The notes under the pieces: model-generated
What the model saw: only the letters and a program-made list of their open reading frames with translations
Told to the model about the DNA's origin: nothing
The model's database searches: none
Part shown: piece by piece, positions 8,507-16,672 of the stretch
Numbering within the stretch: the stretch's first letter is position 1
How the letters are laid out: every line of letters starts with the position of its first letter
NCBI RefSeq assembly: GCF_004352915.1
Contig: NZ_SJSY01000076.1
Coordinates: forward strand, 62,001 to 126,000
DNA length: 64,000 nucleotides
Direction of reading: 5' to 3'
Source of the DNA: Flavobacterium zhairuonense
Lineage (GTDB): Bacteria > Bacteroidota > Bacteroidia > Flavobacteriales > Flavobacteriaceae
Program-made: the position numbers and the translations under genes

Positions 8507-10171
8507 ATGATTTACCCCAAAATACCGCTTGCACAAAGCATTATCGAAATTTGTTCAGCAAAAGGAATAACAAACATCATAATTTCTCCAGGTTCACGAA
8601 ACGCTCCTTTAACGATAGGGTTTGCGCAAAATCCGAATTTTAAATGTTACAGCATAGCTGATGAGCGTTGCGCAGCATTTTTTGCTTTAGGAATTGCACA
8701 ACAAACCAAAAAACCTACGGCAATTGTCTGTACTTCAGGTTCAGCGTTGTTGAATTATTATCCAGCCGTAGCCGAAGCTTTTTATAGCCAAATTCCATTA
8801 ATAGTAATTTCTGCAGATCGTCCGCAAAGCAAGATTGATATTGGCGATGGGCAAACAATTCGTCAAGAAAATGTCTTTTTGAATCATTCGGTTTTCAATG
8901 CAAATTTAACAGAAGATGCTTCTCTTGAGAATGATTTGAAAATTAACAAAGCGATCGAAACTTCAATTCTTCAAAAAGGTCCCGTTCATATCAATGCACC
9001 TTTTGAAGAACCTTTGTATGAAACTGTAGAAACGCTTTCTGTTCAGCCAAAAATTACAACTTTGGAAGAAGAAATTCCAACCAAAATTATTGATAACCGC
9101 GAAGAAATTGTTTCTATTTGGAATTCGGCTAAAAGAAAACTAATTCTTATTGGAGGAATAAATGAAGTAAATTCTATAGAACCGGAAATTCTGGAAAACT
9201 TTGCCAACGATTCATCAATTGTTGTACTTACAGAAACTACTTCGAACTTGCATCATCCGAGTTTTGTTAATAGCATAGATACTTTAATTACACCATTTGA
9301 CGATTCTGATTTTAAAGAGTTAGAAGCAAAAGTTTTAATCACTTTCGGAGGTATGATTGTATCAAAACGAATTAAAGCTTTTTTGCGAAAGTATAAACCT
9401 GCACATCACTGGCATATAGATACTTTGCGGGCATATGATACATTTAATGCTTTAAGTAAACACTTTGTTATGGAGCCAAATGATTTTTTTAAAGATCTGC
9501 TTCCAAAAACAGAATTTGTAACTAGTAATTATTTTAAGAAAATTGATAAAATTTACAGTCTAAGAAATGAAAGAAAAGAAGAATATCTAAAGAAAATTCC
9601 ATTTTCAGATTTTAAAGTTTTCGAAAAAGTAATTGAATCGCTTCCTAAGAACATCCAATTGCAAATTAGTAACAGTTCAGCAATTCGTTATGCGCAATTA
9701 ATTGAGATTGATCCATCAATTGAAGTGTTTTGCAACAGAGGAACAAGCGGAATTGACGGAAGCACGTCAACAGCAATTGGAGCCGCAGTAGGCAGTGAGA
9801 AGCAGGGAATTTTTATTACTGGAGATATCAGCTTTTTATACGACAGTAACGCTTTATGGAATTCGTACATTCCAAAAAACTTTAAAATTATTATAATTAA
9901 TAATGGTGGAGGAGGAATTTTTAGGATTTTACCTGGACATGAAGAAAAGCCGGTTTTTAATACTTACTTTGAAACTTCACATCATTTGACAGCTGAACAT
10001 TTGGCCAAAATGTATGGCTTTGTATATTTGAAAGCTTCGGATAATGAATCTTTGAGCAAAAACATCGATGTTTTTTATAGGCAGAATGAAACTCCGGCTA
10101 TATTTGAAATATTTACGCCAACGGTTGAGAATGATATTATATTGAAACAATATTTCAAAGAATTGAATTGA
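8507..10171 (+). CDS. menD: 2-succinyl-5-enolpyruvyl-6-hydroxy-3-cyclohexene-1-carboxylate synthase
   Basis: ThDP-dependent enzyme that joins isochorismate and 2-oxoglutarate in menaquinone synthesis. The three-domain ThDP fold is full length (554 aa). Visible motifs are SPGSRNAPLT (27-36), ADERCAAFFALG with the ThDP-activating Glu53, CTSGSALLNYYPAV, GDGQTIRQ, NRGTSGIDGSTSTAIG, and the Mg/ThDP site GDISFLYDSNALWN...NNGGGGIF. It is divergent from the thioredoxin-like gene; a -7-like TAACTTTG lies at 8439-8446. The other men genes lie 5-10 kb downstream on the same strand but are not contiguous. Confidence 0.96.
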   Translation: MIYPKIPLAQSIIEICSAKGITNIIISPGSRNAPLTIGFAQNPNFKCYSIADERCAAFFALGIAQQTKKPTAIVCTSGSALLNYYPAVAEAFYSQIPLIVISADRPQSKIDIGDGQTIRQENVFLNHSVFNANLTEDASLENDLKINKAIETSILQKGPVHINAPFEEPLYETVETLSVQPKITTLEEEIPTKIIDNREEIVSIWNSAKRKLILIGGINEVNSIEPEILENFANDSSIVVLTETTSNLHHPSFVNSIDTLITPFDDSDFKELEAKVLITFGGMIVSKRIKAFLRKYKPAHHWHIDTLRAYDTFNALSKHFVMEPNDFFKDLLPKTEFVTSNYFKKIDKIYSLRNERKEEYLKKIPFSDFKVFEKVIESLPKNIQLQISNSSAIRYAQLIEIDPSIEVFCNRGTSGIDGSTSTAIGAAVGSEKQGIFITGDISFLYDSNALWNSYIPKNFKIIIINNGGGGIFRILPGHEEKPVFNTYFETSHHLTAEHLAKMYGFVYLKASDNESLSKNIDVFYRQNETPAIFEIFTPTVENDIILKQYFKELN

Positions 10172-10260
10172 TTTTTTGTAGTATAAATATTGTTAAAATT
10201 AGGATTGCATTGTATTTAATTTTAAATTGGCTGCATTAATTTGTAACCAATATTAAAATT

Positions 10261-10602
10261 ATGAGCGCAAGAGAAGAATTAATTAAAAAGTATGCCTCAG
10301 ATTTAAAAGAGAAGTGCGGTGTTACACCCGACATGAATTTGTTGACAAAAGTTACGATAGGTTGTGGACCATCTATTTATAATGGAGACGCATCTACAGT
10401 TGCTGCGTCGCAGCCGTCTGAATTAGAGACAGTGAAGAAGAATTTCTTAATTAAAAAGTTAGGATTGGCTAACACTCCAGCTTTAGATGAAGGGCTTCAT
10501 GCTGTATTGGAAAAATATGGGCACGCAAATAAACACAAATACAGGGCAGTTGTTTATTATTTATTGACACTTCACTTCAAAAAAGAAAGTGTTTACAAAT
10601 AA
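10261..10602 (+). CDS. DUF2853 family protein
   Basis: 113-aa cytoplasmic protein matching DUF2853 by its overall pattern: an N-terminal helix (REELIKKYASDLKEKCG), a central TIGCGPSIYNGDASTVA segment, and a C-terminal KKNFLIKKLGL...HYLLTLHF-type helical part. Function unknown. It follows menD by 89 bp on the same strand and ends at a strong bidirectional terminator. Confidence 0.85.
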   Translation: MSAREELIKKYASDLKEKCGVTPDMNLLTKVTIGCGPSIYNGDASTVAASQPSELETVKKNFLIKKLGLANTPALDEGLHAVLEKYGHANKHKYRAVVYYLLTLHFKKESVYK

Positions 10603-10610
10603 AAATTGAA

Positions 10611-10646
10611 AAAATAAAAGCGCCTAATTTGGCGCTTTTATTTTTT
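10611..10646. terminator. Bidirectional terminator
   Basis: Perfect 14-bp stem AAAATAAAAGCGCC/GGCGCTTTTATTTT with a 6-base loop, T-rich on both strands. It serves DUF2853 (plus) and the M28 peptidase (minus), whose ends converge here. Confidence 0.87.
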
Positions 10647-10656
10647 CGAATAATTT

Positions 10657-12006
10657 CTATTTAATCGGAATAGGGAAAATAGGTAAGCTTGCATGTCCTA
10701 AAGCATCTACCGTTTGTACAGCAAAAAAGTAATTATCTTTAGAATATGGAATTTCTGCCTGTGTATCTTTTACAAAAATTGTTTTTTCCCAATGCGAAGA
10801 TGAAGTTTCACGCATTAAAATTTGATAGCCATATTGCGCTTTTCCTTCTGGAGCTGACCAAATCAAAGTCGATGAATTAGAAAGTTTTTTAACTTCAATT
10901 CCAACATTTTCAGGAGCTTTTGGAGACGAAGCAAGATTTGCCAGTGTAGCCAAGTTTGAACAAGTATTTTTTCTCAAATAGTCAAAATCCATAAATTCAG
11001 GCAAATCGCCATATTTTATGTTGTTTTCAGTTCTCAAATCTTGATGCTGATGATCGAAATTTTCATTCATTTCACAAAAACGGACTGCTGTAAAACCATT
11101 TTGGCTGAATGGGGTATGATCACCACCACGTAAAAAACGGTCATTTCTATAAACTAATTTTACTTTCAATTGATCTACATACTGTTCAGTAACAGTCTTG
11201 ATATATCGCGCCAAAAGTCTTGATGGGCTGTCATTATCACGGCTTATTGCTTTACGCATTTTAGCTTCTTCCTCAGTTTCTAGATACGGAATAGTTTCGC
11301 TGAAAACACGAATTTGAGTATTATCTCTTAAATTAGTTCCGCTAGACAAACTATTTCCAATCATGTCATTGTTAAGCATTGCAATAACATTCCAGTTTCC
11401 TTCTTTTGCTTTCTCAGCAAGATGGCGCGCACCAATTAATCCTTGTTCTTCACCAGTTACTGCAACAAAAATAATAGTTGCCGGAAAAGATCTTTTGCTC
11501 ATCACTTTTGCTAGTTCGATCACGGCAGCAACACCTGAACCATCATCATTTGCTCCTGGAGCATTTGATTTAATATTCATGACATCTGTAACTCGCGAAT
11601 CAAGATGTCCGCTAATAATAATAACACGATTGTCATTTGGATCGGTTCCTTTTAATGTTGCCATTACGTTTCCAATTTGGCTGTCAACATTGATTCTTTT
11701 TCCATCTGCTTTAACAGTAAAATAATCAATTTCAGAAGTTAATCTGCCATTTGATTCTAAAGCAAATTTGTCAAACTCAGATTTTACCCATTGCTGTGCG
11801 GCGCCAATTCCTTTCGTTTTGTTTTTTGCGTCGCTTAAAGTATGTCGGGTTCCAAAAGAAACTAATTTGTTGATGGTTGCTTCGAGATTTTCAGCTTTGA
11901 TTTCGCTGATCATTTTTTTAATTTCCGGATCTTCAGAAACTTGTGAAACAGAAGCTTGAGTAAAAGTTAAAAATGCAAAAGCAGCATAGATAAGGGTCTT
12001 TTTCAT
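10657..12006 (-). CDS. Secreted M28 zinc aminopeptidase with FN3-like tail
   Basis: Signal peptide (MKKTLIYAAFAFLTFTQA), then an M28 peptidase domain with zinc-site motifs SGHLDSR, GANDDGSGVAA, TGEEQGLIGARH, NNDMIGN and GGDHTPFSQNGF. Residues from about 365 on (APENVGIEVKKLSNSSTL...YFFAVQTVDALGHASLP) look like a fibronectin type III domain, often found on exported flavobacterial hydrolases. No PorSS-type C-terminal sorting domain is obvious. Probably a periplasmic or surface exopeptidase. A well-matched promoter lies at 12033-12064. Confidence 0.92.
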   Translation of the reverse strand: MKKTLIYAAFAFLTFTQASVSQVSEDPEIKKMISEIKAENLEATINKLVSFGTRHTLSDAKNKTKGIGAAQQWVKSEFDKFALESNGRLTSEIDYFTVKADGKRINVDSQIGNVMATLKGTDPNDNRVIIISGHLDSRVTDVMNIKSNAPGANDDGSGVAAVIELAKVMSKRSFPATIIFVAVTGEEQGLIGARHLAEKAKEGNWNVIAMLNNDMIGNSLSSGTNLRDNTQIRVFSETIPYLETEEEAKMRKAISRDNDSPSRLLARYIKTVTEQYVDQLKVKLVYRNDRFLRGGDHTPFSQNGFTAVRFCEMNENFDHQHQDLRTENNIKYGDLPEFMDFDYLRKNTCSNLATLANLASSPKAPENVGIEVKKLSNSSTLIWSAPEGKAQYGYQILMRETSSSHWEKTIFVKDTQAEIPYSKDNYFFAVQTVDALGHASLPIFPIPIK

Positions 12007-12032
12007 TTATTTGGTGTTAATTAATAGGTCTT

Positions 12033-12064
12033 CAAATGTAACTAAAAGGAATAAACTATAACAA
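12033..12064 (-). promoter_or_regulatory. Bacteroidota-type promoter of the M28 gene
   Basis: On the minus strand a -33 TTG (plus 12062-12064), 21 bp and a perfect -7 element TACATTTG (plus 12033-12040), about 27 bp upstream of the ATG. Confidence 0.75.
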
Positions 12065-12111
12065 AATGCAGCGTTCTTTAACATTTTTCGGTTTACCATT
12101 TCCAAACTTCG

Positions 12112-12119
12112 TACATTTG
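12112..12119 (+). promoter_or_regulatory. -7 promoter element of the cvfB-like gene
   Basis: TACATTTG matches the Bacteroidota -7 consensus TAnnTTTG and lies 20 bp before the ATG at 12140. No clear TTG is found at -33, so this is a partial match. Confidence 0.55.
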
Positions 12120-12139
12120 CACACTAGAACTTAAAGAAT

Positions 12140-12997
12140 ATGCTTAAAATAGGAAAATACAATGCACTAACAATATTACGTGATACTAAAGTTGGCTTGT
12201 TTTTGGGAAATCCTGAAAATGATCCAGACGGAATTCACGATGTTTTGCTTCCAAATAAATATGTTCCAAATGAATTTGAAATAGGCGAGGAGCTTGTTGT
12301 TTTTGTTTATTTGGATCACGAACAACGACCAGTAGCGACAACACTTGAACCTTATATAATGTTGAATGAATTTGCGCTTTTGAGAGTAAATTATATCAAT
12401 CAGGTTGGCGCGTTTATGGATTGGGGAATGGAAAAAGATATTCTGGTTCCGTTCAAAGAACAAGCTCGCCCAATGGAAAAAGGAAAACGTTACTTAGTTT
12501 ATTTATATATGGATAAACAAACTAATCGTTTGGTGGCGTCGAGCAAAACAAATCAGTTTTTGAGCAACGATCAATTGACGGTTGAAAAAGGCGAAGAAGT
12601 TGATTTGATCGTTTCGCATATTACAGATATGGGAATTAATGTCATCATCAATGAGCAACACAAAGGTCTTTTATATAAAGATGAAGTATATGACGATTCG
12701 ATACGAACAGGAGACAGAATGCGAGGTTACATCAAAAACATTCGTCCTGACAATAAAATAGATGTTGCTTTACAAGTTCAAGGCTATGAAAGCATTGAGC
12801 CAAATGCTGAGAAAATTTTAGGAGAATTAAGAGCAAACAGAGGCTTCTTGAGGCTAAATGATAATTCACATCCAGAAGACATCAAAACAGTATTGAAAAT
12901 GAGCAAAAAGACCTTTAAAAAAGCAATTGGCGCTTTATATAAAGAGAAACTCATTGAAATCAAAGATGATGGAATTTATCTTGTAAAAGAAAACTAA
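12140..12997 (+). CDS. CvfB-like S1 RNA-binding protein
   Basis: RNA-binding protein of the CvfB family (S1 domains followed by a winged-helix tail), in Firmicutes a post-transcriptional regulator of virulence genes. Residues 1-65 (GKYNALTILRDTKVGLFL) and 70-135 (EFALLRVNYINQVGAFMDWG, DILVPFKEQ) are S1-like OB folds, 145-215 a third, and 225-285 the winged helix (LRANRGFLRLNDNSHPEDIK...MSKKTFKKAIGALYKEKLI). Full length. It is divergent from the M28 gene and followed by two terminators, so monocistronic. Confidence 0.92.
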   Translation: MLKIGKYNALTILRDTKVGLFLGNPENDPDGIHDVLLPNKYVPNEFEIGEELVVFVYLDHEQRPVATTLEPYIMLNEFALLRVNYINQVGAFMDWGMEKDILVPFKEQARPMEKGKRYLVYLYMDKQTNRLVASSKTNQFLSNDQLTVEKGEEVDLIVSHITDMGINVIINEQHKGLLYKDEVYDDSIRTGDRMRGYIKNIRPDNKIDVALQVQGYESIEPNAEKILGELRANRGFLRLNDNSHPEDIKTVLKMSKKTFKKAIGALYKEKLIEIKDDGIYLVKEN

Positions 12998-13019
12998 AGA
13001 GTTAAATCACAATATTTAA

Positions 13020-13062
13020 AATCCAAATTCCAATCTTTATTGGAATTTGGATTTTTTTTTTG
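13020..13062 (+). terminator. Terminator after the cvfB-like gene
   Basis: 15-bp stem formed by AATCCAAATTCCAAT and its complement, 4-base loop, then nine T residues. Very strong. Confidence 0.88.
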
Positions 13063-13081
13063 GAATTTCACTAAACAAGAA

Positions 13082-13116
13082 AGGCTGCTCATTACAAGCA
13101 GCCTCTCTCTTTTTAT
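13082..13116. terminator. Second hairpin/terminator
   Basis: Stem AGGCTGCT/AGCAGCCT (8 bp, 7-base loop) followed by CTCTCTTTTT. It is only 20 bp past the first terminator, so it is either a back-up terminator or acts on a separate transcript. Confidence 0.65.
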
Positions 13117-13780
13117 TCTAGTTTTAAAAAAAATTGTAATTAAAAAAAAACAGAAATAAAATAATTCGAATCCATATAAAAAATAATAGCTTTATTACTT
13201 TTAGAAATTACTTTTCATCATGGGTATGTCTTTTAAACAATCAATACATTCATTTTTATTTGCAAAAGCTCGATTTCACGGCTAATCCATTTGGTTTGAT
13301 AAAATAACTTTTAGAAAGTTTCAGTTAGTATTTTTTTCCTCTTTTCGTAATCAATCTTGTATACTAATTACATTGAACAATTCTATTGTTTAACCGTAGG
13401 TGCTACTATCTCCTTTTTGAAGTTTTAACAAACGCATAAATCATTTGCTCACTGTTTTTGGTTTTATTGTTTATTAGAACCGTAAAAAAATGAGCGACAA
13501 ATTTTTTAAAGTTTCTCAAAAAAATCATTTTTTAGGTTAATAAATCAGTGAAAGAAAATCAATCTTATATCAACAAAATAAATTGTATCTCGTTGATTTC
13601 TAGGGTGTAAAATTAATTATTATTTTTTAAAACTAATGTTAAAAAGTGTTATTTTTTGTAAGTAAATACCAATTGTTAACATTGAGAGTTGTTTTGGTGC
13701 AAGACTTAAATTAAATTGAGTAGGTAAAAATGTAAAAATGCTTTATTTTTACACTATAATTATAAAACATACAAATAAAA
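13117..13780. other. Long intergenic region before menB (664 bp)
   Basis: AT-rich sequence with no open frame worth calling on either strand (longest plus-strand ATG frame near 13490 is 16 codons) and no recognised RNA. No good TTG/TAnnTTTG promoter is visible near menB. It may be a long menB leader or simply spacer. Confidence 0.6.
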
Positions 13781-14614
13781 ATGGATTGGATTACTGCCAG
13801 AGAATTTGAAGATATAACCTATAAAAAATGTAATGGAGTTGCCAGAATTGCTTTCAATAGACCAAATGTTAGAAATGCTTTTCGTCCGAAAACAACTTCA
13901 GAATTATATCAAGCTTTTTACGATGCACAAGAAGATACCTCTATTGGTGTAGTTTTGCTTTCTGCTGAAGGGCCATCAACTAAAGATGGTGTATACTCTT
14001 TTTGCAGCGGAGGAGATCAAAATGCTCGCGGACACCAAGGTTATGTAGGTGACGATGGGCAACATCGTTTAAATATTCTTGAAGTGCAGCGATTAATTCG
14101 TTTTATGCCAAAAGTAGTCATTGCAGTAGTTCCTGGATGGGCAGTTGGAGGCGGACACAGTTTGCACGTAGTTTGCGATATGACTTTGGCCAGTAAAGAA
14201 CATGCTATTTTTAAGCAAACAGATGCTGATGTTACAAGCTTCGATGGTGGCTATGGATCTGCTTATTTAGCCAAAATGGTAGGACAAAAGAAAGCACGTG
14301 AAATTTTCTTTTTAGGAAGAAATTATTCTGCACAAGAAGCTTTTGAAATGGGAATGGTAAATGCTGTAATTCCACATGATGAGCTTGAAGCAACTGCGTA
14401 CGAATGGGCTCAGGAAATTCTTCAAAAATCTCCAACTTCTATCAAAATGTTGAAATTCGCTATGAACTTGACAGATGACGGAATGGTCGGACAGCAAGTT
14501 TTCGCCGGAGAAGCAACACGTTTAGCATATATGACTGAAGAAGCAAAAGAAGGAAGAAATGCCTTTTTAGAAAAAAGAAAACCAAACTTTGGCGAAAATA
14601 AATGGTTGCCATAA
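13781..14614 (+). CDS. menB: 1,4-dihydroxy-2-naphthoyl-CoA synthase
   Basis: Crotonase-fold enzyme that closes the second ring of menaquinone from o-succinylbenzoyl-CoA. Motifs fit MenB and not general enoyl-CoA hydratases: CSGGDQNARG (about 75-84), the oxyanion-hole segment PGWAVGGGHSLH (118-129), the QTDADVTSFDGGYGS loop (146-160), and the C-terminal TEEAKEGRNAFLEKRKPNF. 277 aa is standard. A heptamer hairpin repeat separates it from menA 103 bp downstream on the same strand. Confidence 0.96.
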   Translation: MDWITAREFEDITYKKCNGVARIAFNRPNVRNAFRPKTTSELYQAFYDAQEDTSIGVVLLSAEGPSTKDGVYSFCSGGDQNARGHQGYVGDDGQHRLNILEVQRLIRFMPKVVIAVVPGWAVGGGHSLHVVCDMTLASKEHAIFKQTDADVTSFDGGYGSAYLAKMVGQKKAREIFFLGRNYSAQEAFEMGMVNAVIPHDELEATAYEWAQEILQKSPTSIKMLKFAMNLTDDGMVGQQVFAGEATRLAYMTEEAKEGRNAFLEKRKPNFGENKWLP

Positions 14615-14620
14615 ATAATT

Positions 14621-14712
14621 TTAGATTTCTGATTTTAAATTTTAGATTTTTCAATCTTTAATTTTTGATCAGAATATTGTAATCTAAAATCTAAACTCTA
14701 AAATCTAAAATT
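14621..14712. repeat. Imperfect hairpin built of 7-bp words
   Basis: Between menB and menA. The left arm (14621-14669) is seven consecutive heptamers, TTAGATT and variants; the right arm (14681-14708) is four heptamers of AATCTAA and one variant, the reverse complement of the left word. The 7-bp phase is kept through each arm. Not coding. Confidence 0.8.
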
Positions 14713-14717
14713 AAAAC

Positions 14718-15680
14718 ATGAAACATTGGATTGAAGCCGCACGACTGCGCACATTGCCTTTATCAGTTTCTGGAATTATCGTTGGAAGTATTTACGCTTT
14801 ATCAAACCCAACAGAAACAATTAATACGCCAACAGAAGTATTTAGCTGGAAAATTTTTGGTTTTGCACTTTTAACAACATTAGGCTTGCAGGTTTTGTCC
14901 AATTTTGCCAATGACTACGGAGACGGCGTAAAAGGTACTGATAATACTGACAGAGTAGGGCCACAACGTGCTATTCAGAGCGGAAAAATCACGCCTCAGG
15001 CTATGAAAAAAGCAATAATAATCACTTCGTTATTAACGCTTTTATCAGCTGTAATCTTGATTTATTTTGCTTTTGGCAAAGACAATTTTGGATATTCAAT
15101 TTTCTTTTTATTGTTAGGAATTGCTGCAATTGTTGCTGCGATTAAATATACAGTTGGAAATTCAGCATACGGCTACAAAGGCTTTGGTGATGTTTTCGTT
15201 TTCATATTCTTCGGATTAGTAAGTACGCTAGGTGTCAATTTTTTATATTCGAAAGAAGTTGAGCCAATTTTAATTCTTCCTGCAATCGCTATCGGTTTAT
15301 TGAGCGTTGCGGTATTGAATTTGAATAATATGCGTGATGAGGAATCAGACAGAAAATCTGGAAAAAATACGATTGTAGTTCAAATTGGTGGTGCAAAAGC
15401 TAAAGTCTATCATTTCACGCTGATTATTACAGCAATGATTTTGGTAGTTGTTTTTGCAGTTTTAAGCGATTACAACTTTGATCAGTATTTGTTTTTGCTG
15501 GCTTATATCCCTTTAATTAAACATTTAATTACGGTTTCTAAGAACCAAGACCCTAAGCTTTTAGATCCAGAATTGAAAAAGGTTGCATTGAGTACTTTTT
15601 TGCTTTCGCTGTTATTAGTAATCTGTATGATTTCACTAATTTCAGATATTATCGTTAATCTTTTTCTTGGAGGAAGATAA
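14718..15680 (+). CDS. menA: 1,4-dihydroxy-2-naphthoate polyprenyltransferase
   Basis: UbiA-family integral membrane prenyltransferase that attaches the isoprenoid tail in menaquinone synthesis. About eight or nine membrane helices. The first Asp-rich motif is NFANDYGDGVKGTD (62-75) followed by the MenA-specific DRVGPQRAIQSGKI; the second is NNMRDEESDRKSGK (about 203-216). 320 aa is normal. It starts just after a heptamer repeat; the metallo-hydrolase gene follows by 27 bp, suggesting co-transcription. Confidence 0.95.
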   Translation: MKHWIEAARLRTLPLSVSGIIVGSIYALSNPTETINTPTEVFSWKIFGFALLTTLGLQVLSNFANDYGDGVKGTDNTDRVGPQRAIQSGKITPQAMKKAIIITSLLTLLSAVILIYFAFGKDNFGYSIFFLLLGIAAIVAAIKYTVGNSAYGYKGFGDVFVFIFFGLVSTLGVNFLYSKEVEPILILPAIAIGLLSVAVLNLNNMRDEESDRKSGKNTIVVQIGGAKAKVYHFTLIITAMILVVVFAVLSDYNFDQYLFLLAYIPLIKHLITVSKNQDPKLLDPELKKVALSTFLLSLLLVICMISLISDIIVNLFLGGR

Positions 15681-15707
15681 TCAAGTTCAATTTTAAAAAT
15701 TAAGATC

Positions 15708-16385
15708 ATGAAAATAACATTTTACGGACACGCTTCTTTAGGAATCGAAGTTGGAGGAAAACATATTATTGTTGATCCATTTATTACGGCAAATCCTGCT
15801 GCAGCTTCAATCGATTTGAGAGATTTAAAAGCAGATTATATTTTACTGACACATGCACATAGTGATCACGTTTTAGATGTCCAAGCTCTTGCTAAACTCA
15901 CAAATGCAGTCATTGTTTCAAATGCAGAAATTGCTAGTTATTATGCAAAATTAGGATTTAATTCGCATCCAATGAATCATGGCGGAAGCTGGAAATTTGA
16001 TTTCGGTAAAGTAAAATATGTAACTGCTATTCACTCAAGCACTTTTCCTGACGGCGCTAGCGGAGGAAATCCGGGTGGATTTGTAATCGAAAGCGAGCAT
16101 AAAAATATTTATATCGCTGGAGATACTGCACTTACAATGGATATGAAATTAATTCCGTTGCGAACAGAATTAGATTTAGCAATACTTCCAATTGGAAATA
16201 ATTTCACAATGGATATTGAGGATGCTATTATAGCGTCAGATTTCTTAGAATGCGACAAAGTTCTAGGGTACCATTTTGATACTTTTGGATACATCGAAAT
16301 CAATCACGAAGAAGCAATCAAAAAATTCTTCGACAAAGGAAAAGATTTGATGCTATTGGCAATTGGAGAATCAATCGAGTTATAA
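15708..16385 (+). CDS. UPF0173-type metal-dependent hydrolase
   Basis: Metallo-beta-lactamase-fold hydrolase, 225 aa, of the UPF0173 type. Zinc-binding motif THAHSDH (His49, His51, Asp53, His54), further ligands in MNHGG, AGDTALTMDM and YHFDTF. The substrate is not known for this family. It is 27 bp downstream of menA and is followed by a structured repeat rather than a normal terminator. Confidence 0.9.
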   Translation: MKITFYGHASLGIEVGGKHIIVDPFITANPAAASIDLRDLKADYILLTHAHSDHVLDVQALAKLTNAVIVSNAEIASYYAKLGFNSHPMNHGGSWKFDFGKVKYVTAIHSSTFPDGASGGNPGGFVIESEHKNIYIAGDTALTMDMKLIPLRTELDLAILPIGNNFTMDIEDAIIASDFLECDKVLGYHFDTFGYIEINHEEAIKKFFDKGKDLMLLAIGESIEL

Positions 16386-16420
16386 AAATAGAATGATTTT
16401 GAGTATAGTCGAAAGATGGA

Positions 16421-16485
16421 GCTAATCCCGCTTTCGGCTATATCTTTTTTAGGCAAAGAAAAATTGCCTAAAAAAGGATACCGCC
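16421..16485. repeat. Structured intergenic repeat, copy 1
   Basis: Flanks CCCGCTTTCGGCTATATC and GGATACCGCC enclose a perfect 12-bp stem TTTTTTAGGCAA/TTGCCTAAAAAA (16445-16456 and 16464-16475, 7-base loop). The flanks recur in inverted orientation at 25.4 kb around a different stem sequence. Not coding; lies after the metallo-hydrolase gene. Confidence 0.75.
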
Positions 16486-16672
16486 TCAAACGAAGTTCAC
16501 TGAACTCCAATTAAAATAAAATTATAGTGAAGTAATCGGGGCTAGCACACTCGGTTTCAAGATAAATAATTTGGCATAATTTTTACTAAGTTTATTTCAA
16601 ATCATAAAATTGACAAAAATAAAAATTAGTAAAAATTGTGTAATTCGTGGCCCAAAAAAACGACCATTTAAT

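Noticed and set aside
13117..13780. Decayed gene before menB
   Set aside because: I read both strands in part and saw only very short frames and no recognisable protein remnant.
14232..14654. Three overlapping minus-strand frames at the menB 3' end
   Set aside because: Shadows of menB and of the heptamer repeat; no start context or family.
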